Assembly: GCA_026419785.1 (NCBI GenBank)
Contig: JAODTK010005749.1
Span: forward strand, 1-64,000
Direction: 5' to 3'
DNA from: Sclerodactyla briareus
Taxonomy: Eukaryota > Echinodermata > Holothuroidea > Dendrochirotida > Sclerodactylidae
DNA length: 64,000 bases
Positions 1 through 11,451 of this stretch are shown piece by piece. The position numbers and the translations under genes were made by a program. The notes below the pieces were generated by a model. It made no database searches, had not been told where the DNA came from, and saw only the letters and a list, made by a program, of their open reading frames with translations. Numbering within the stretch: the first letter of the stretch is position 1; the number at the start of each line of letters is the position of its first letter.

Positions 1-1287
1 CAAGCTTAAAACAAAACAAAAATGATTTTAAGAACAAGTAACCTAATATAGTAAAGATTATCTTTGCATGTTCCACAAGAGTCCCAATGGCTGGCACATT
101 AGCTCACCCTGGGGGGGGGGCCAAACATATCAGTAACTATAGTTGCTACGAACCGAAATGAATGGGTGTTTTGATTGGTTCATTCCAATGTACATCAGAA
201 CTGCTTTGGATTGAATCATTTGCAATTGTAACAGGCTCTAATAATAGATAGATACCACTGTTAGACTACCTGGGGCCCACATGGGCGCCTTGGGATTAAT
301 TAGACCATCATTTATTGACTGGAACCATCAACATCAGCACTGTGTACCCAAATTTGTAGGAGGTGAAGCATTTTGCTTGATTCCAAGATGGGCCCTTAGG
401 CCCACACTGAGCCCTGGGTATGTAAATCCTGAAAACCCTGGAGGTACAGCTTTTAGACCATCATTATGGACTGAACACATCAACACTGGCGCCAAAATTT
501 GTATGTAGGAGGAAGTAGCAATTTGAATCAAATGTGAAAAGACTAAATACAGATGGATAAATAAATAGACAGCATGATCGCAATACCTCACCCAGCCATA
601 TGGCCGAGGTGAGCTGAAACCATAGTTGAACTTAATTGTTTACACAGAAGTGGATAAAACTATCCATCACTTTTTCAGGATACTTTACTCCAAAGCATCA
701 GGTGAGATTCATAGATTCATGTGAGGACTTTTAGTTCCTGATTTATCATTATTTCAAGGGCATTTGCCTGTTATTTTCAGAGCTCTGGATTTGCCTCTCA
801 CATATGACAATAGACTGCTTGAATATTAGTATGTTGATTTCAGGCCCTTAATTATGATTACACAGAGGAAGGTCCAGAGGAGACTTCTTTGATTCCCATG
901 AGGCCAGTTCAATTGAAATGTCTATCCATTCCAATCGGCTCAGGAATATTTGGTTCTTGCCCGATTTCAATTTTATGGTGGATTAGAATAGAGTTTAGTG
1001 AGTTGTCGATGGCATGGATCGCAGAAGTGGAGCATGACCACTCCCCATTCAGAGGGGACAATATGCTAGCTCGTCCAATACCTAGCATTATGCTACCTGC
1101 AAATGGAAGGGTGGTGACCATACCATTGCTCAGCGGTTTTTTTACCCATACTTATTAATTAATCAGCAAGTTGGAATGTTTGTACCTGAACACCATCTTG
1201 AAGCAAAAAAACTTGGGACGTACAAGTAAAATTGGCAGAAGCTTGAAATAACCCAGCTGCCTATTATTCAAAGTGTGATTTTCTTAC
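1..1287. other. AT-rich non-coding DNA, likely intron
   Basis: No gene is recognised here. It includes a ten-base poly-G run at 111-120 and a diverged direct repeat (300-378 and 452-525). On the minus strand, TTCCATTTGCAG near 1100 could be a splice acceptor. The frames after it contain either stops or no kelch motif, so I do not call an exon. Confidence 0.4.
300..525. repeat. Diverged two-copy direct repeat (~152-bp offset)
   Basis: The segment starting TTAGACCATCATTTATTGACTG near 300 returns near 452 as TTTAGACCATCATTATGGACTG. Both copies continue into CATCAACA..CACTG and then AAATTTGTA..GGAGG. The copies differ by several substitutions and gaps, so the duplication is old. No function is seen. 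Confidence 0.6.
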
Positions 1288-1344
1288 CTGCCACTCCATG
1301 GGTAGTGTCCCGTTTATGAAGTGTATGTTCAGTCTTCTTCTATC
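1288..1344 (-). CDS. Kelch gene exon following LFGGRFQ
   Basis: Exon of 57 bases with acceptor CTTTTTCCTCACTCAG and donor CAG|GTAAGAA. It reads DRRRLNIHFINGTLPMEWQ in phase 0 and continues directly from LFGGRFQ in the exon at 11371-11451. The pattern R.(M/L)ND(L/I)H..N..T..W that follows FGGR in KLHDC1/2-type proteins is matched, except that the aspartate after N is missing (one codon short). The match of phase, order and motif across a 10-kb intron is the main reason to accept it. The next exon, expected to start with a GRSWH-like blade, could not be identified between 1 and 1287. Confidence 0.55.
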
Positions 1345-2255
1345 CTGAGTGAGGAAAAAGTTTATAAAGGTGTATTAAAGATCATCATAATGACACATAC
1401 ACCAGTCTCTAAGTATTTAAGACTTATCCCCTGAGATTCGTTTTCCCAGAGACACTAACAAATATCAGAGTATTACATTAACAGTTAAAAAACTTATTTA
1501 CAGCCATGTATCCATTGTATGAACAGTTCAGATTGATATTTTTTACCTTTTGGTCAAATAAAGTGTCATACTCTGGCCTAATCTGATTTGCATTCATTAT
1601 TTTTACTGACTAGGGAAACTGAAGTTTTTTTGTTTGGGGGGGCGGGAGAGGGGACTGGTCCAATCATTGGATGTGATATGATGCGTGCCCTTCATGATAT
1701 GAATCACTTGAGAAATGGAGCGATCAATTATGAATATGCACATCATTAATATGAAAGTAAAGATTTTGAGCGCAACTCTCCAAAGGAGGAACATGACTTC
1801 CTTACAACACACAGTTTACAACGGGTTGGCTACTTGCTTAAACTTCTGGCAAGTTGGTCTCCTCTTCCTGTTGACTGCCTCTAGGTTTAAATGGATTATA
1901 CAGCTGTGGCTTCAACTAGAGTCTCTGAAGTGTTGAGTCGGCATTCTGTAATAAACTATTCAAACCGTTTACCCGCGAAAAACACCCAATCTATTGTAAT
2001 GAACGCTAAGCTAACATTATTTAGCCGTGACAGATAAGTATGTCACACGGTGATATACAGCAGTCAGCACTTGGATATACACCAGACAGCCATGGTAATC
2101 ATTAGGCCTTCACCAGTACAGTGGAAGCACTGCACTTGAATATGCCGAAGTTTAACTTGCAAGACCTCAATTACTAGACCCACAAGTGGAAAAAAAAAGT
2201 TAACATGATCGCTGAAAAAACTAATTTGTCAGAATACCTGACCTTCATACAACTT
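1345..2255. other. Intron sequence without recognised content
   Basis: AT-rich DNA between the exon at 1288-1344 and the GC-rich mobile element. No repeat, RNA gene or conserved reading frame was recognised. Confidence 0.4.
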
Positions 2256-2361
2256 GGCGTAGCCCTGAGCAGGAATTCTTATCCCTGCCTTGTTCGCACG
2301 GGCCTCTTCGAAAAAGCGTATAACCCCGCTCTGTTAGTCGGGGCTCTTTACGAAGAACGTA

Positions 2362-2649
2362 CCTAACCTTCTGGAATCATAACTAATGCGTTTTGGAATC
2401 AACTGCCCACATATCGGACCTAAATACCACCAACAAACCCTTTTGGATTCGCGCTACCGTCCCGACTACACATAGCGGTTTAGTGCCACCATAGGCAAAT
2501 TAACTCTTAGTCCCAACCGAATAATCCCCAAGAGCGCGGTGGGTGCGGGATGTCCCCAGAAGGTCGTTACGACTTCCCGTAAATACCCCGCTCAACATGA
2601 CGTGGTTATTTAACTCAAAGCTCCTACCTTCTGTGGAATAACTAATGCG
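2362..2649 (+). repeat. Short direct repeats near the end of the DIRS-like element
   Basis: CCTAACCTTCTGGAATCATA followed by ACTAATGCG at 2362-2390 recurs as CCTACCTTCTGTGGAATAAC followed by TAATGCG at 2623-2649, 261 bases away. Ngaro and PAT-type DIRS-order elements end in split direct repeats, so these may be one such pair. No matching partner was found at the right end. Confidence 0.5.
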
Positions 2650-2781
2650 ACATACCACCGCTCCTGGAGTGGGCGGGCGAAGGGAATACTAAGGAGTACT
2701 CACCACTGGAGAAGGCTGCTCTTTTACTCTTGTTCCAGCGACGACGAGAGGCGACGACCGGCTATCGCCGTTTTACCCATA

Positions 2782-2980
2782 TTAACACTGGGGGGGGTCC
2801 CACGCCCGTTTCTGCAGTCGGCCGGAACGAGAGGACATTCCAGACTCTGCTAACAATACTTCACGTAGGTAAACAGAAATGAACGTATTGGGAGAATTCC
2901 AACCTGCTGCCTTTAGAATCTCTCTCCAAGGACTCCCCTGATAGGGCCCAAGTGACCATGGCCCGACATGCCATTGCTCT
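2782..2980 (-). pseudogene. C-terminal remnant of a tyrosine recombinase
   Basis: The minus-strand stretch REILKAAGW then NSPNTFISVYLREV at 2925-2857 fits the end of DIRS/Ngaro-type tyrosine recombinases, where (D)IL.AAGW....TF...YLRD contains the nucleophilic tyrosine region. Only about 200 bases separate it from the RNase H region, far too short for a full recombinase of about 300 residues. Most of the domain must have been deleted, or the reading is rearranged. No other recombinase block was seen. Confidence 0.5.
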
Positions 2981-3129
2981 GGGACGTTGTCCCGGCAGGC
3001 CATTGGGGTAAGCTCTAATGAAGGCCTGGACGATCCATCGTGAAAGTGGTGATCCTTTGAGGCTCGTCTGTGTGGACGCAGTTTGTGGTTGCGTTCGCTG
3101 CGAAAGGTCTTAGCTCCGGGTACCACATT

Positions 3130-3700
3130 TGATTGAAGATGGCTGCCGTCACTGACTTTGGGAAGTGACCCGAGGAGTGGCCCAGGAAACTCTGGATAGG
3201 CAATCCGTCCTGGAGTTCTCCACCCCTGGAAGGTGTTGTCGCCCTGACCGACACCTGTGTCGGGCTCACCCATTGAAAACAGTTCCACTTTATCACCACA
3301 GGCGAAACGAGCGTGTCCCGCCCTGTCCTGTTGAAATCCACCACTACCGAGCGTGTTGTCCTTCTGAATCAACACGGTTTTGCCTCGACCCAGCGCTCGA
3401 ATCCATCCCCGAATGGCCACGAGCAACCCGCTAAGAGTTTCGAGGGCGTTGATGGCCAACGACGCAAGGGGGGTTCCCACGGTTGAGCCAACGTTTTCAC
3501 TGGCCCATAGTGGCTCCCCATCCCGAGAGTGCCGCATCGGTCGTCACTATTACGCCCGAGGATGATGTAGGAACGACACGCCTCTTACCCGATTTGCGGG
3601 ATCTGACCACACTGAAAATCTTGAGGTACAGGGGCCCGCTGACCCTGTGAGACAGAGGGTGAACCGTTGGGCGGAAGCGAGCGAGCAGGTGAACTGCAGT
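3130..3700 (-). pseudogene. RNase H domain of the DIRS-like element
   Basis: On the minus strand, LYMRFTAVHLLARFRP near 3700 matches the linker (R.LQ....) between RT and RNase H in DIRS elements. VTTDAALSGWGAT near 3545 matches the RNase H start (TDAS..GWGA) with its first catalytic aspartate. After a frameshift near 3520 the next frame carries ASLAINALETL (family: H.N.LEL) and VLIQKDNT near 3365 (family: DNT with a catalytic aspartate). The remaining C-terminal part is mixed between two frames. Confidence 0.75.
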
Positions 3701-4385
3701 GAACCGCATGTACAGTCGACACAGGGGACCAGGTCCACTACAACTCGCCGGTAGAGACACCCAGGCAGACCGCCATGGCTCGGGCCGTCGGGGATGGAGA
3801 CTCCTGGCAGAGTCGGCTCCCTGTTACACTGCCTGTACCGCCCTCAGTTGGGGTCGCCATCCCCATGATCAGATCTATCTCGTCCCCCATAAAGGTCACT
3901 TTCTTACACGGAGTCAGGGAGGCCTTAGTGGGATTTATTAACCACCTCCCAGTCCCGGGGAAGGTCGAGTACCCGTTGGGGTTCCGTCAAGACCTTTTTC
4001 TGAATGGGGCCCATTATAAGCAGTTCGTCCAGGTACTGAAAAATCTGTACCCGCCCTGGCGGAGATAGCCCCATCACTCTGGTGATGCTTGTACATGTTC
4101 TCGGGGCCGTCTAAGGCCGAACGGAGGGCTTTGAACTGGAGCGACCGGCCTTCGGAAGACGAAAACCCCGCCCGGCTGGGTCCTCTTCGTTACTGTATTT
4201 TAGATACTCATCCGAGAGATCCATAGTCTTCGCCCAAGTCCCTGCCGCAACTGTGACCCAATCACGGACAGCGTGTCCCTTCTGAATCGTAAGGGGGCGA
4301 ACGTGGTGATAGAGAGGCCGCAAATTGATAATGGAGCGCCCACTCCCTCCTTCTTGGGCGCTAGAAAGAAGTTGGATGAGAACAG
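3700..4385 (-). pseudogene. Reverse transcriptase domain of the DIRS-like element
   Basis: Read on the minus strand. SNFFLAPKKEG near 4376 corresponds to the family's (F/V)LVPKKDGG..RP start, followed by TMDLSDEYL near 4230 for the first catalytic block (usually SLDLKDAYL). QYLDELLI at 4038-4016 is the active-site box, normally YLDDLLI. The second catalytic aspartate is thus glutamate here. SLTPCKKVTFMGDEI near 3905 is the thumb-side motif S.L.P.Q...FLG. Frameshifts separate the blocks near 4100 and 3950. The domain is recognisable but inactive as written. Confidence 0.8.
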
Positions 4386-4699
4386 TAGGGAGTATGGGTC
4401 CTCCCCCTCCGTGATGCTCCTTTGTGTAGGATGTCCCCGATCTCCGCGTGTAGGGACTTTGCGCCTTCGACCTTCCGCTGGGGTCTGGTCACCCGTCGTC
4501 GTCGTTCCGACTCGGGGGGCGAGGTAAACTCCAGGCATCTCCCTGCAGCAACCCACCGTTGACCGAACCCAGCGATCCTCCGTTGGAGAGGTCCACGCCT
4601 TCCGCGGGAACCGCGTCTCCCCCTCCCGCCCACTGGATCCGGGATAACGGAGACTGCGGCAGCTGGGATATTCATTGGGAACTGCCTCCACGCTTCCCT

Positions 4700-7343
4700 C
4701 GCGAAGATCTGCCTCTTGCAGGCCGCGAACGGAGCGGGAAGGGGCCTGGCAGATTGGGAAGGGGATTCCCTGGCTCTTTGTCGCCCTTCGCCTGGTTTGC
4801 GCGCCTCGACTACGTTGGCCCCTCTGCTGTGATCTTCCCCTGGACTGCGCCCTCCTTGCGGTTGTCCTACCCGAAAGCGCCTGCGACGTAACGTCGTTTT
4901 CGTTTTCTGAAACGTCTCTGTCTAGATACTTCGGCAGCGACGCGCCGGCGGTGTAGTCCCCCGCCGCAGAGCGTCCCCAAGCCTGAAGGGGGAGTCTGAG
5001 TGCCTAGCTGCTATTCGTCCACCCAACATAGGATAATCCTGGCCGACGGAGTCCGTGTAGCCTTATTGTGTGCCACCCGCAGAATATTGCTCCACGTGGA
5101 AACGGTACAAACTGCCGAGAGAACATTCCACCCAGAGTGGTCCATCTCTGGTCCCGCGTGTCGGGTGGTGAGACCGTAGCCACTCTTTTACCATGAACTG
5201 CAAGGCCCTTCTTTGAGCCCGAAACGGGCCGCCCTATCGAAGCTACATAGGTTTCCAGTTCCGTTTTTCACGGCGGTGTCCTGTTTACCTCGTAACGGCA
5301 CCACTGTTTCCCCTCGTGCGGTGGCAACTGCCCCTTTTGCCTTATCAAAGGCGTCCCATGCTGCTGGGGGCTACGGAGCGGCGAATGAAATCGCCTAACT
5401 TGGGATTCGGTGAATGTAGGGCCCTATCAATTGCAAGTGGAAGGATGACGCCCTTCTGCCTGGCCATACCTCTAATAGCTTTGCAATTCCCCGTCGAATA
5501 GCAGTTTTGGGGCGGTTTTGTGGCTCGGTACTGCTCGAGCTCTAACCCCCATGATAGCCTGTGTCCATGCCGTATGGAGGAAGCTTCCGCGACGGAAGGT
5601 TTGCGGTACCGGCAGCTTTGTAATGATCTGAGAGTAACTGGGCGATTCTGTTCGTTATCCTCTGTAAGGATTTTATCGATAGACGACGAGAGAGTTCATA
5701 CCGCTTTCGGGGGTTCCGGGCTTGCTCGCGGGTGTGCCCGCTTTGGTGTCCTCCAGTTGAGCGCTTGAAGAGCGGCTCAACCGTCGCGCGTCCCAGAGTC
5801 TCGTCCTCGTGCCCTCTGATACAATAGAGAGCCAGATTCCTCGCCTCGCCGAATTGTCTTCTTTCTCCGCGTCTAGCCGTCGAGGCATATCTTCAAGCTC
5901 ATCTGCCCTCCGTGTGCCGTACCCGGATTGTCCAGTCCCCGTACTATGGGCGTGTCGGGTGCCCTCGACTGCGTGTGCCTGTGAACCCAGGGTCGTGACC
6001 AAGATGAGAGCTGAGCGCTCTATGCGGATTATTTCCGCTGGCCGTATGGGGGGGCGTACGCCCTATCTCTCGTGGAGAGTTGAGCGACGGGACGTCCAGG
6101 TCGTGCTCGGTGAGCGGGAACCGTCGTGAGGAATGGCTTGATCGGCGTTCGACGCATCGTCTGCTTCGGGACCTTTCCCTAGAACCGGAGGTCGACCGTG
6201 AGGGCGAGTGTCTGGACGATCTAGCGCTCGATCTGGACCTGCGTCGGGATCTGTTTCTGGCCTCCCTTCTCTGCGGGGAGCGGCTACTGCTGCGTATCCT
6301 GGCCTCCTCCGACCGAATGGGACACATCCCGGTCGATTTTTGGGGCTGGAACTAGGGTGACCCTCGGATTCCGCATCCGAAAATGCTCCTGTGTGCGGGG
6401 CATAGATAGTGCAGAATTCCAGGTTGGAGGTGTAACGGGTTGATACCCGCTTGGTATGGCTGGAGGCGGCAAAATCCCGAACGTGATGGGACCTGAGGGG
6501 GTCCCGAGCCTGCTGATGGGCTTCGCTCTTCCTCGTGAGGCGGCTTCCCTGAGTTAGGGACCAGCGTCCTAGCCAGTTGTGGAGCAGTGGGTTGCCGATC
6601 GCGCCAACGACCGTGGGTGTTGGTGGGGGTACGGTGGTGGCATCCTGTACCGTCGTAACCGCTACGATCGAGGGGGGGTTCCCGTATGCGTGTCCCTGGC
6701 GTCTTGATCCGCTTGGCAGTTTTGGCTGAGGCCCTGACAGTTGCTTGTCCCCACTGGTTACCCTTGCCAGTGACTTTTTTTAAAAAGAAAAAAGTCCTGA
6801 CTCTCTTAACCGGTGCCTGTACCGTATGAGTGGTTTCCGTGCGGGTAATGCACCTCTCCAATGTCCCTCACTGAGCCCTGAAGCTTACTGGCGTGTCCTA
6901 TCCGTGTATAGACACATCCTCCATCGAAGGGTTCACGGACTCACCGGCGGAGGGAACCACTGTTGGGTGCCCCTCTCAGGGCCCGTGTTCCAAAGCTCTT
7001 CTACCCAGAGCCTACTGTGCGTTCCGGCGAAGAACCGAAGACCGTATAAAATCGGCTGAAGCGTAGGTCCGGTTCCGTGTTGGGCGCCTCTCTAAGGTCC
7101 CCACGGACTAACTCACGTCCTCTCCTGGGTGGCCTACTAACCTCTTCTCAAGGGTTGAGACCGTAAAAGCGTACGGTAAACCGTCGCGAAAATGCAGCCT
7201 GGTGTCCTGGTGGTGTGTTTGCTCCTCTCTCGAGGGCGCCACGGGCTCATAGTGACTCGATGCTCCAGAGTCCGGCCCGGCTTACGGTTACCCTTGTATG
7301 TATACCTTACCAAAACCTGGTTCGAGTAGTAGATACGGAACAC
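4700..7343 (-). pseudogene. Gag-like region of the DIRS-like element
   Basis: Several overlapping frames on the minus strand read as a basic, low-complexity protein. Around 5944-6327 it is strongly arginine/serine-rich, and near 6352-6861 rich in proline, threonine and arginine. A plausible start lies near 7343. Such composition is common in nucleic-acid-binding gag proteins of DIRS-order elements, but no specific motif proves it. At least five frame changes separate the open pieces. The position directly before the reverse transcriptase is the main support. Confidence 0.45.
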
Positions 7344-9025
7344 CTACAGACCGTTATGACGATCCGTTCCCGGAGTCGAGAACTCTACGGGGGCTCAGGT
7401 CAAATTCGAAATTATTTTGAATGAAGCTTGTTCCTCGGACTGACACGGGCGACTTAAGAACCTACCGGGGTATCTACTAGCTAGGACCGCCTCCGACTAC
7501 CCTGGTCCGCTTGATAAGCTGGACCTCAGCGACTTATAATGTACACTGGTGTAAGGCAGCAAGATTATTTCTCTGAAAGTTCTTCACAGTTCACACAGAA
7601 AAAAGAAGGAAAATTCCCTAAGTGCAGCTTTTGGAAGTCTCCCTGATGGGCACCTACCCTATTCCGGTACTTACCTCGCCTTTATTATGGTGAGTCTTTG
7701 GAAGGGAATAACCCCCGTGGGGCGGCCTGCTTTGGGGTGGGACACCTGTCGCTAGCCAGCGAAGTAGTACCTCTTCAACCGCCCACCGCAGCTTTCCTTT
7801 CAAACCTGGACTTCTTGCGGATGATTAGGTTGTCCGTACGTTCTGCTGCCTCAACGCACCAGATAATCGTCGGTGTGGTCTGTAACATTGTGCAAAAATT
7901 AGGAGAAAATCCTGCTAGTAAAGTCGTCATGTGTGGAGCGAGGTACACAGCGTTCTTGCGCCCTCTAACATACTGCCTCTTACCTCGATATAATCTGCAA
8001 ATTAACCTAGAGAGCAACTCTGACAATGCATAATGTGACCTCAGCATTTAACAAGTTTGGGGGGTCACGACCCTCCCGAAGGGGATACAAGGCCGATTTG
8101 TGGAAAATTTCCCGTTCGGACCGCACACGGATTCCTCAGGGGGGAGGGCCTGTGTGGAGAGATAGAAACGGTTAAGTGTCACGTGACATATGAGGTGTGA
8201 GGGGAACATAGGGGTACCAACCCCCCCCCATCACCTGAGGTGCCTGCCCCTCCCTACCGGAGGGGGGGTATACACCCTGCTCGGATGCCGAAGCACGTCG
8301 ATGGGTCGATCTTCGGCGAGCTCCCCCCTACTACTGGGAGGGCAACGGTCTCGAAGGGGTCCACAGGATAGCCCCCCCTCTTATCTATCCCTTTTTTTCA
8401 ACACAAAAATGGACATTTGTTGCCCTGGGGTCAGATGAGAGCCGGCAAAACATCATAATAAATCCCGGTCTGATGGCCCCCAAGGCAATCCATAAGTAAC
8501 AATACATGAATAATTTCAGGCCCAACAGTAATAATATGCCATGAACGACCCAATGAAATGAGGTCTCATGGCGGCAGGCCAGCCATAGCCGAGGCGTGAA
8601 CAAGCCCAATGAGGGCTTTGTACGTGTTAGGCCTCACATAAACGCCTCACCGAGCAGGCAAAGCGGGAGCGGCGCACCCCGTGTGTACAGTGAGTGAGAA
8701 TGCTAACGATAACCCAATGTAGGATCGGTTGACACCCCGAGCAAGACCTCAAATGAAAACTTCCTAACGGGAAGGGCGGCAAGGCCGACGAATGTTGAGA
8801 GTGGGTGCTCAAACGACTCTCCAAATTCAGTATTGTGGCAGTAAGGGGAAGCACGCCTAAGCTGGCGAGACCTGGGGGTAGCCCAGCGGCGCGCCAAAGT
8901 CTCGACCGCAGGACACGGAGGGGCCTATGCAAACACAGGCAGTGGAAAAAATGGCTCCCGCTCTCAGCACGGCGAAACTCGCTCGCACTGGGAAACGTGC
9001 CTACGCACCGTCCAAAACGGTAAAT

Positions 9026-9860
9026 TCTATATGCAACATGAAGAGAAAATGATACATCACCGGATTTCCACAGGAAAGACTTGAAAGCTAATTTAGTTGA
9101 TGAACGATCACGAACAAGGGCATTACTCTATCAATACAACCTGGGTTTTGAGTCGTACCAAAAAGGATATTTGCATGATGGTGGCGCTAATCCGCTATAC
9201 GTGTAGTCGGGTATGGTATCGCCGCATCCAAAAGTTTGTGGTGGTATTTAGGTCGATATTTCTGAGGCGGTTGGTTGATGTCCAAAAAGCATTAGTTACT
9301 TGATTCCAGAAGGTAGGCAACTTCTGAAGAAATGGAGATTTCTGATTGGCTGGTGGCCTTCAACACCCAAAATGAAGCTTCTACAATTTCTGATAGATTT
9401 CCTAGTCGGTCTGAGAGCCTCCTTGGGTCGGAAGCATAACACGAGGCACTTAAGTAAGTTTGAGTAAAAAAAAATGGACAACAGAATTGTGGAGTATTTA
9501 ACACAATGAAATATTGGAATACATAACGAGCACACGGTACGGATGCTTGTGGACAACAGGTAAACAGGTAAGGCACACATGAGACAGCACTCTGCATCGG
9601 AAGTTCATATATCTGGATTTTTTTTTTGTACACCACTTGGAGCTGGATAGAAACGGTCTGTTTGAAACATAGTGCAATATACAGTGATTTGCATTACGCA
9701 GTGCCGAAATTCCTGTTAAGTAATTAGATAATTCCAATTAACATCTGTGGTTTGCATAATCTATCATGAGTGAGCAACGGCTTCCAGAGCAGGAAGTAGT
9801 GTGGTCAGGGAAGAATTTTGTCAAATTATGCTTCGAAAAGTTCTGTCTCCGCCTCAAGAG
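9026..9860. other. Intron sequence without recognised content
   Basis: AT-rich DNA between the retrotransposon and the 42-bp array. Short open stretches on both strands show no known motif. Confidence 0.4.
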
Positions 9861-11226
9861 CCCAAGTGTTCAGTCATAGGGATGAAGGAATAGCAGGCAG
9901 GGTCCAAGTTCATGTCATAGATTAATAGCATAGCATTCAGGGCCCAAGTTCTGTCATAGGGTGAATTGCATAGCATCAGGCAGGCCATAGGATGATGGCA
10001 TACAGCAGTGCTTCAAGTTTCATGTCCTAGGGATAATGACATAGCAATCGCAGTGCCCAGTTTCATGTCAGTATGGATTGATGGCATAGCAAGCGTGCCC
10101 AAGTCATGTCATAGAGATGAATGGCAATCGGCAGTGCCCAGTTCAGGTCATAGAGATGAATGGCATAAGCAGGCAGGGCTTCATAGGGAGGAATGCATAG
10201 CAGGCTTAGTGCTCAAGTTCATGTCAGAGGGATGAAATGACATGCAATCGCAGTGCCAAGGTCATGTCCTAAGGAATGAATGGCATTAGACAGCAGTGCC
10301 CAAGTTCAGGTCATAGGATGAATGGCACATAGCGCAGGCCCAAGTAGTTCCGGTAATAGAGAGGAATGGCTAGCAGGCAGGGCCAAGTTCATGTCATAAG
10401 ATGAATGGCTTTATAGCATGGCATGGAAGAAGTTTATTCGTAGGGATGAATGGTTATAGCAGGCCGGGAAGCAAGTTCATGTCAAAGGGATGAATGGCCA
10501 TAGCAGGAGGGGCCCACGTTCATGTCATAGGGAATTAATAGCCATAGCAGGCACGGCCAAGTTCATGTCTAGGGATTAATAGCATAGAGGGCAGAGCCCA
10601 AGTTTCATCTCATAGGATTGAATGGCTATAGCAGGCCAGGCGCAAAGAAATTTAATGTCAGAGAGATGAATGGTATAGCAAAGGCAGTGCCCAAGTTACA
10701 TTGTCATAGGGATAATAGATAGCAGGCAAGCCCCAAGTTCATGTCATACGGGATTAATAGATAGCAGGCAGGTCCAAGTTTCATGTCCTAGAGATGAATG
10801 GATATAGCAGGCAGGCGCAAATTCATGTCTCATAGAGAGAAATGGTGATAGCAAGCAGTGCCAAGTTCGGTCATAGGGATTAAAGCATAGCAGGCAAGGC
10901 CCAAGTTCATGTCAGAGAGATTGAATGGCATAGCAGGCAGGGCCCAAGTTCATGTCATAGAGAGTGAATGGTTATAGCAGGCCGGCAAAGCAAGTTCATT
11001 TAGTAGGGATGAATGGGATGAGCAGGCAGGAAGCAAGTGGAAGAAAGTTCACGTCATAGGGATGAATGTCGCACCATAAGCAGGCAGGCCAAGTTAATGT
11101 CATAGTGAGATATAGCAAGCAGGCAAGGCCCAAGTTCAGTCATAGGGGATGTAATAGCCATAGCAGGAGGGCCAGCTCATGTAATAGAGAATGAATGGCG
11201 AAGCAGGCAGTGCACAAGGTCATGCC
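9861..11226 (+). repeat. 42-bp minisatellite array (~32 copies)
   Basis: The unit is close to AGTTCATGTCATAGGGATGA followed by ATGGCATAGCAGGCAGTGCCCA. Copies are imperfect and differ mostly by one-base gaps, so unit length varies from about 38 to 46. The array ends about 145 bases from the kelch exon at 11371-11451, inside the intron. No protein is read through it for more than a few units. Confidence 0.9.
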
Positions 11227-11370
11227 ATGGTAAAGCAACCTCTTCGTTCAGATTCCTGGTATGCCGGCAGTGGGGTTGTGGCATGGTAAGGGACAATGCG
11301 GCATCGCCACGTTGTAGATGACCCCCACATGCTCCCAATAACATTTTGAGATCAGCGCAGATCAACTCAC

Positions 11371-11451
11371 CTGAAATCTACCACCGAATAGAAAAGCCTC
11401 TGTGTCCGACAGCACCAGCTGGAGGAAGCACGGATGACAGGGCACTGTTCC
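11371..11451 (-). CDS. Kelch gene exon, LFGGR blade
   Basis: Exon of exactly 81 bases (27 codons, phase 0 to 0). It has a long pyrimidine tract ending CTTTTTCTAG before it and a perfect donor CAG|GTGAGT after it. It ends in SDTEAFLFGGRFQ, a classic kelch strand with the glycine doublet and arginine. The first part, GTVP followed by CHPCFLQLVL, has the spacing from proline to GGR seen in KLHDC1/2 (P..R..H.......F.FGGR), but the usual R and H are replaced. A compensating pair of one-base errors could explain this, because the next frame reads RAS at the right place. The intron below it is ~10 kb and holds the 42-bp array and the DIRS-like element. Confidence 0.6.

Larger units (their letters stand above)
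2256..9025 (-). mobile_element. DIRS-like tyrosine-recombinase retrotransposon, degenerate
   Basis: A GC-rich block in AT-rich flanks carries, on the minus strand in order, an arginine/proline/serine-rich gag-like region (about 7340-4700), a reverse transcriptase (4380-3700), an RNase H (3570-3130) and the C-terminal end of a tyrosine recombinase (2925-2857). This order and the motif style (YLD.LLI, TDAALSGWGA, ILKAAGW) are those of DIRS-order elements, which integrate with a tyrosine recombinase rather than a DDE integrase. Every domain is crossed by frameshifts and stops, and most of the recombinase is missing, so it cannot be autonomous as read. Limits are set by base composition and coding content; terminal inverted repeats were not found. 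It lies in the kelch gene's intron in the same orientation. Confidence 0.8.

Noticed and set aside
880-1121. Minus-strand exon after TTCCATTTGCAG near 1100
   Set aside because: The acceptor looks good, but the frame required by the preceding exon (phase 0) meets a stop at the third codon, and the open frame lacks a kelch pattern.
2324-2343. CCCCG/CGGGG hairpin as a terminator
   Set aside because: Only a five-base stem, no T run, and it is within a eukaryotic retroelement end.
5944-6327. Arginine/serine-rich frame resembling a splicing factor RS domain
   Set aside because: It lies between the gag start and RT of the DIRS-like element in the same orientation and has no RNA-recognition motif, so it is better seen as part of a gag-like protein.
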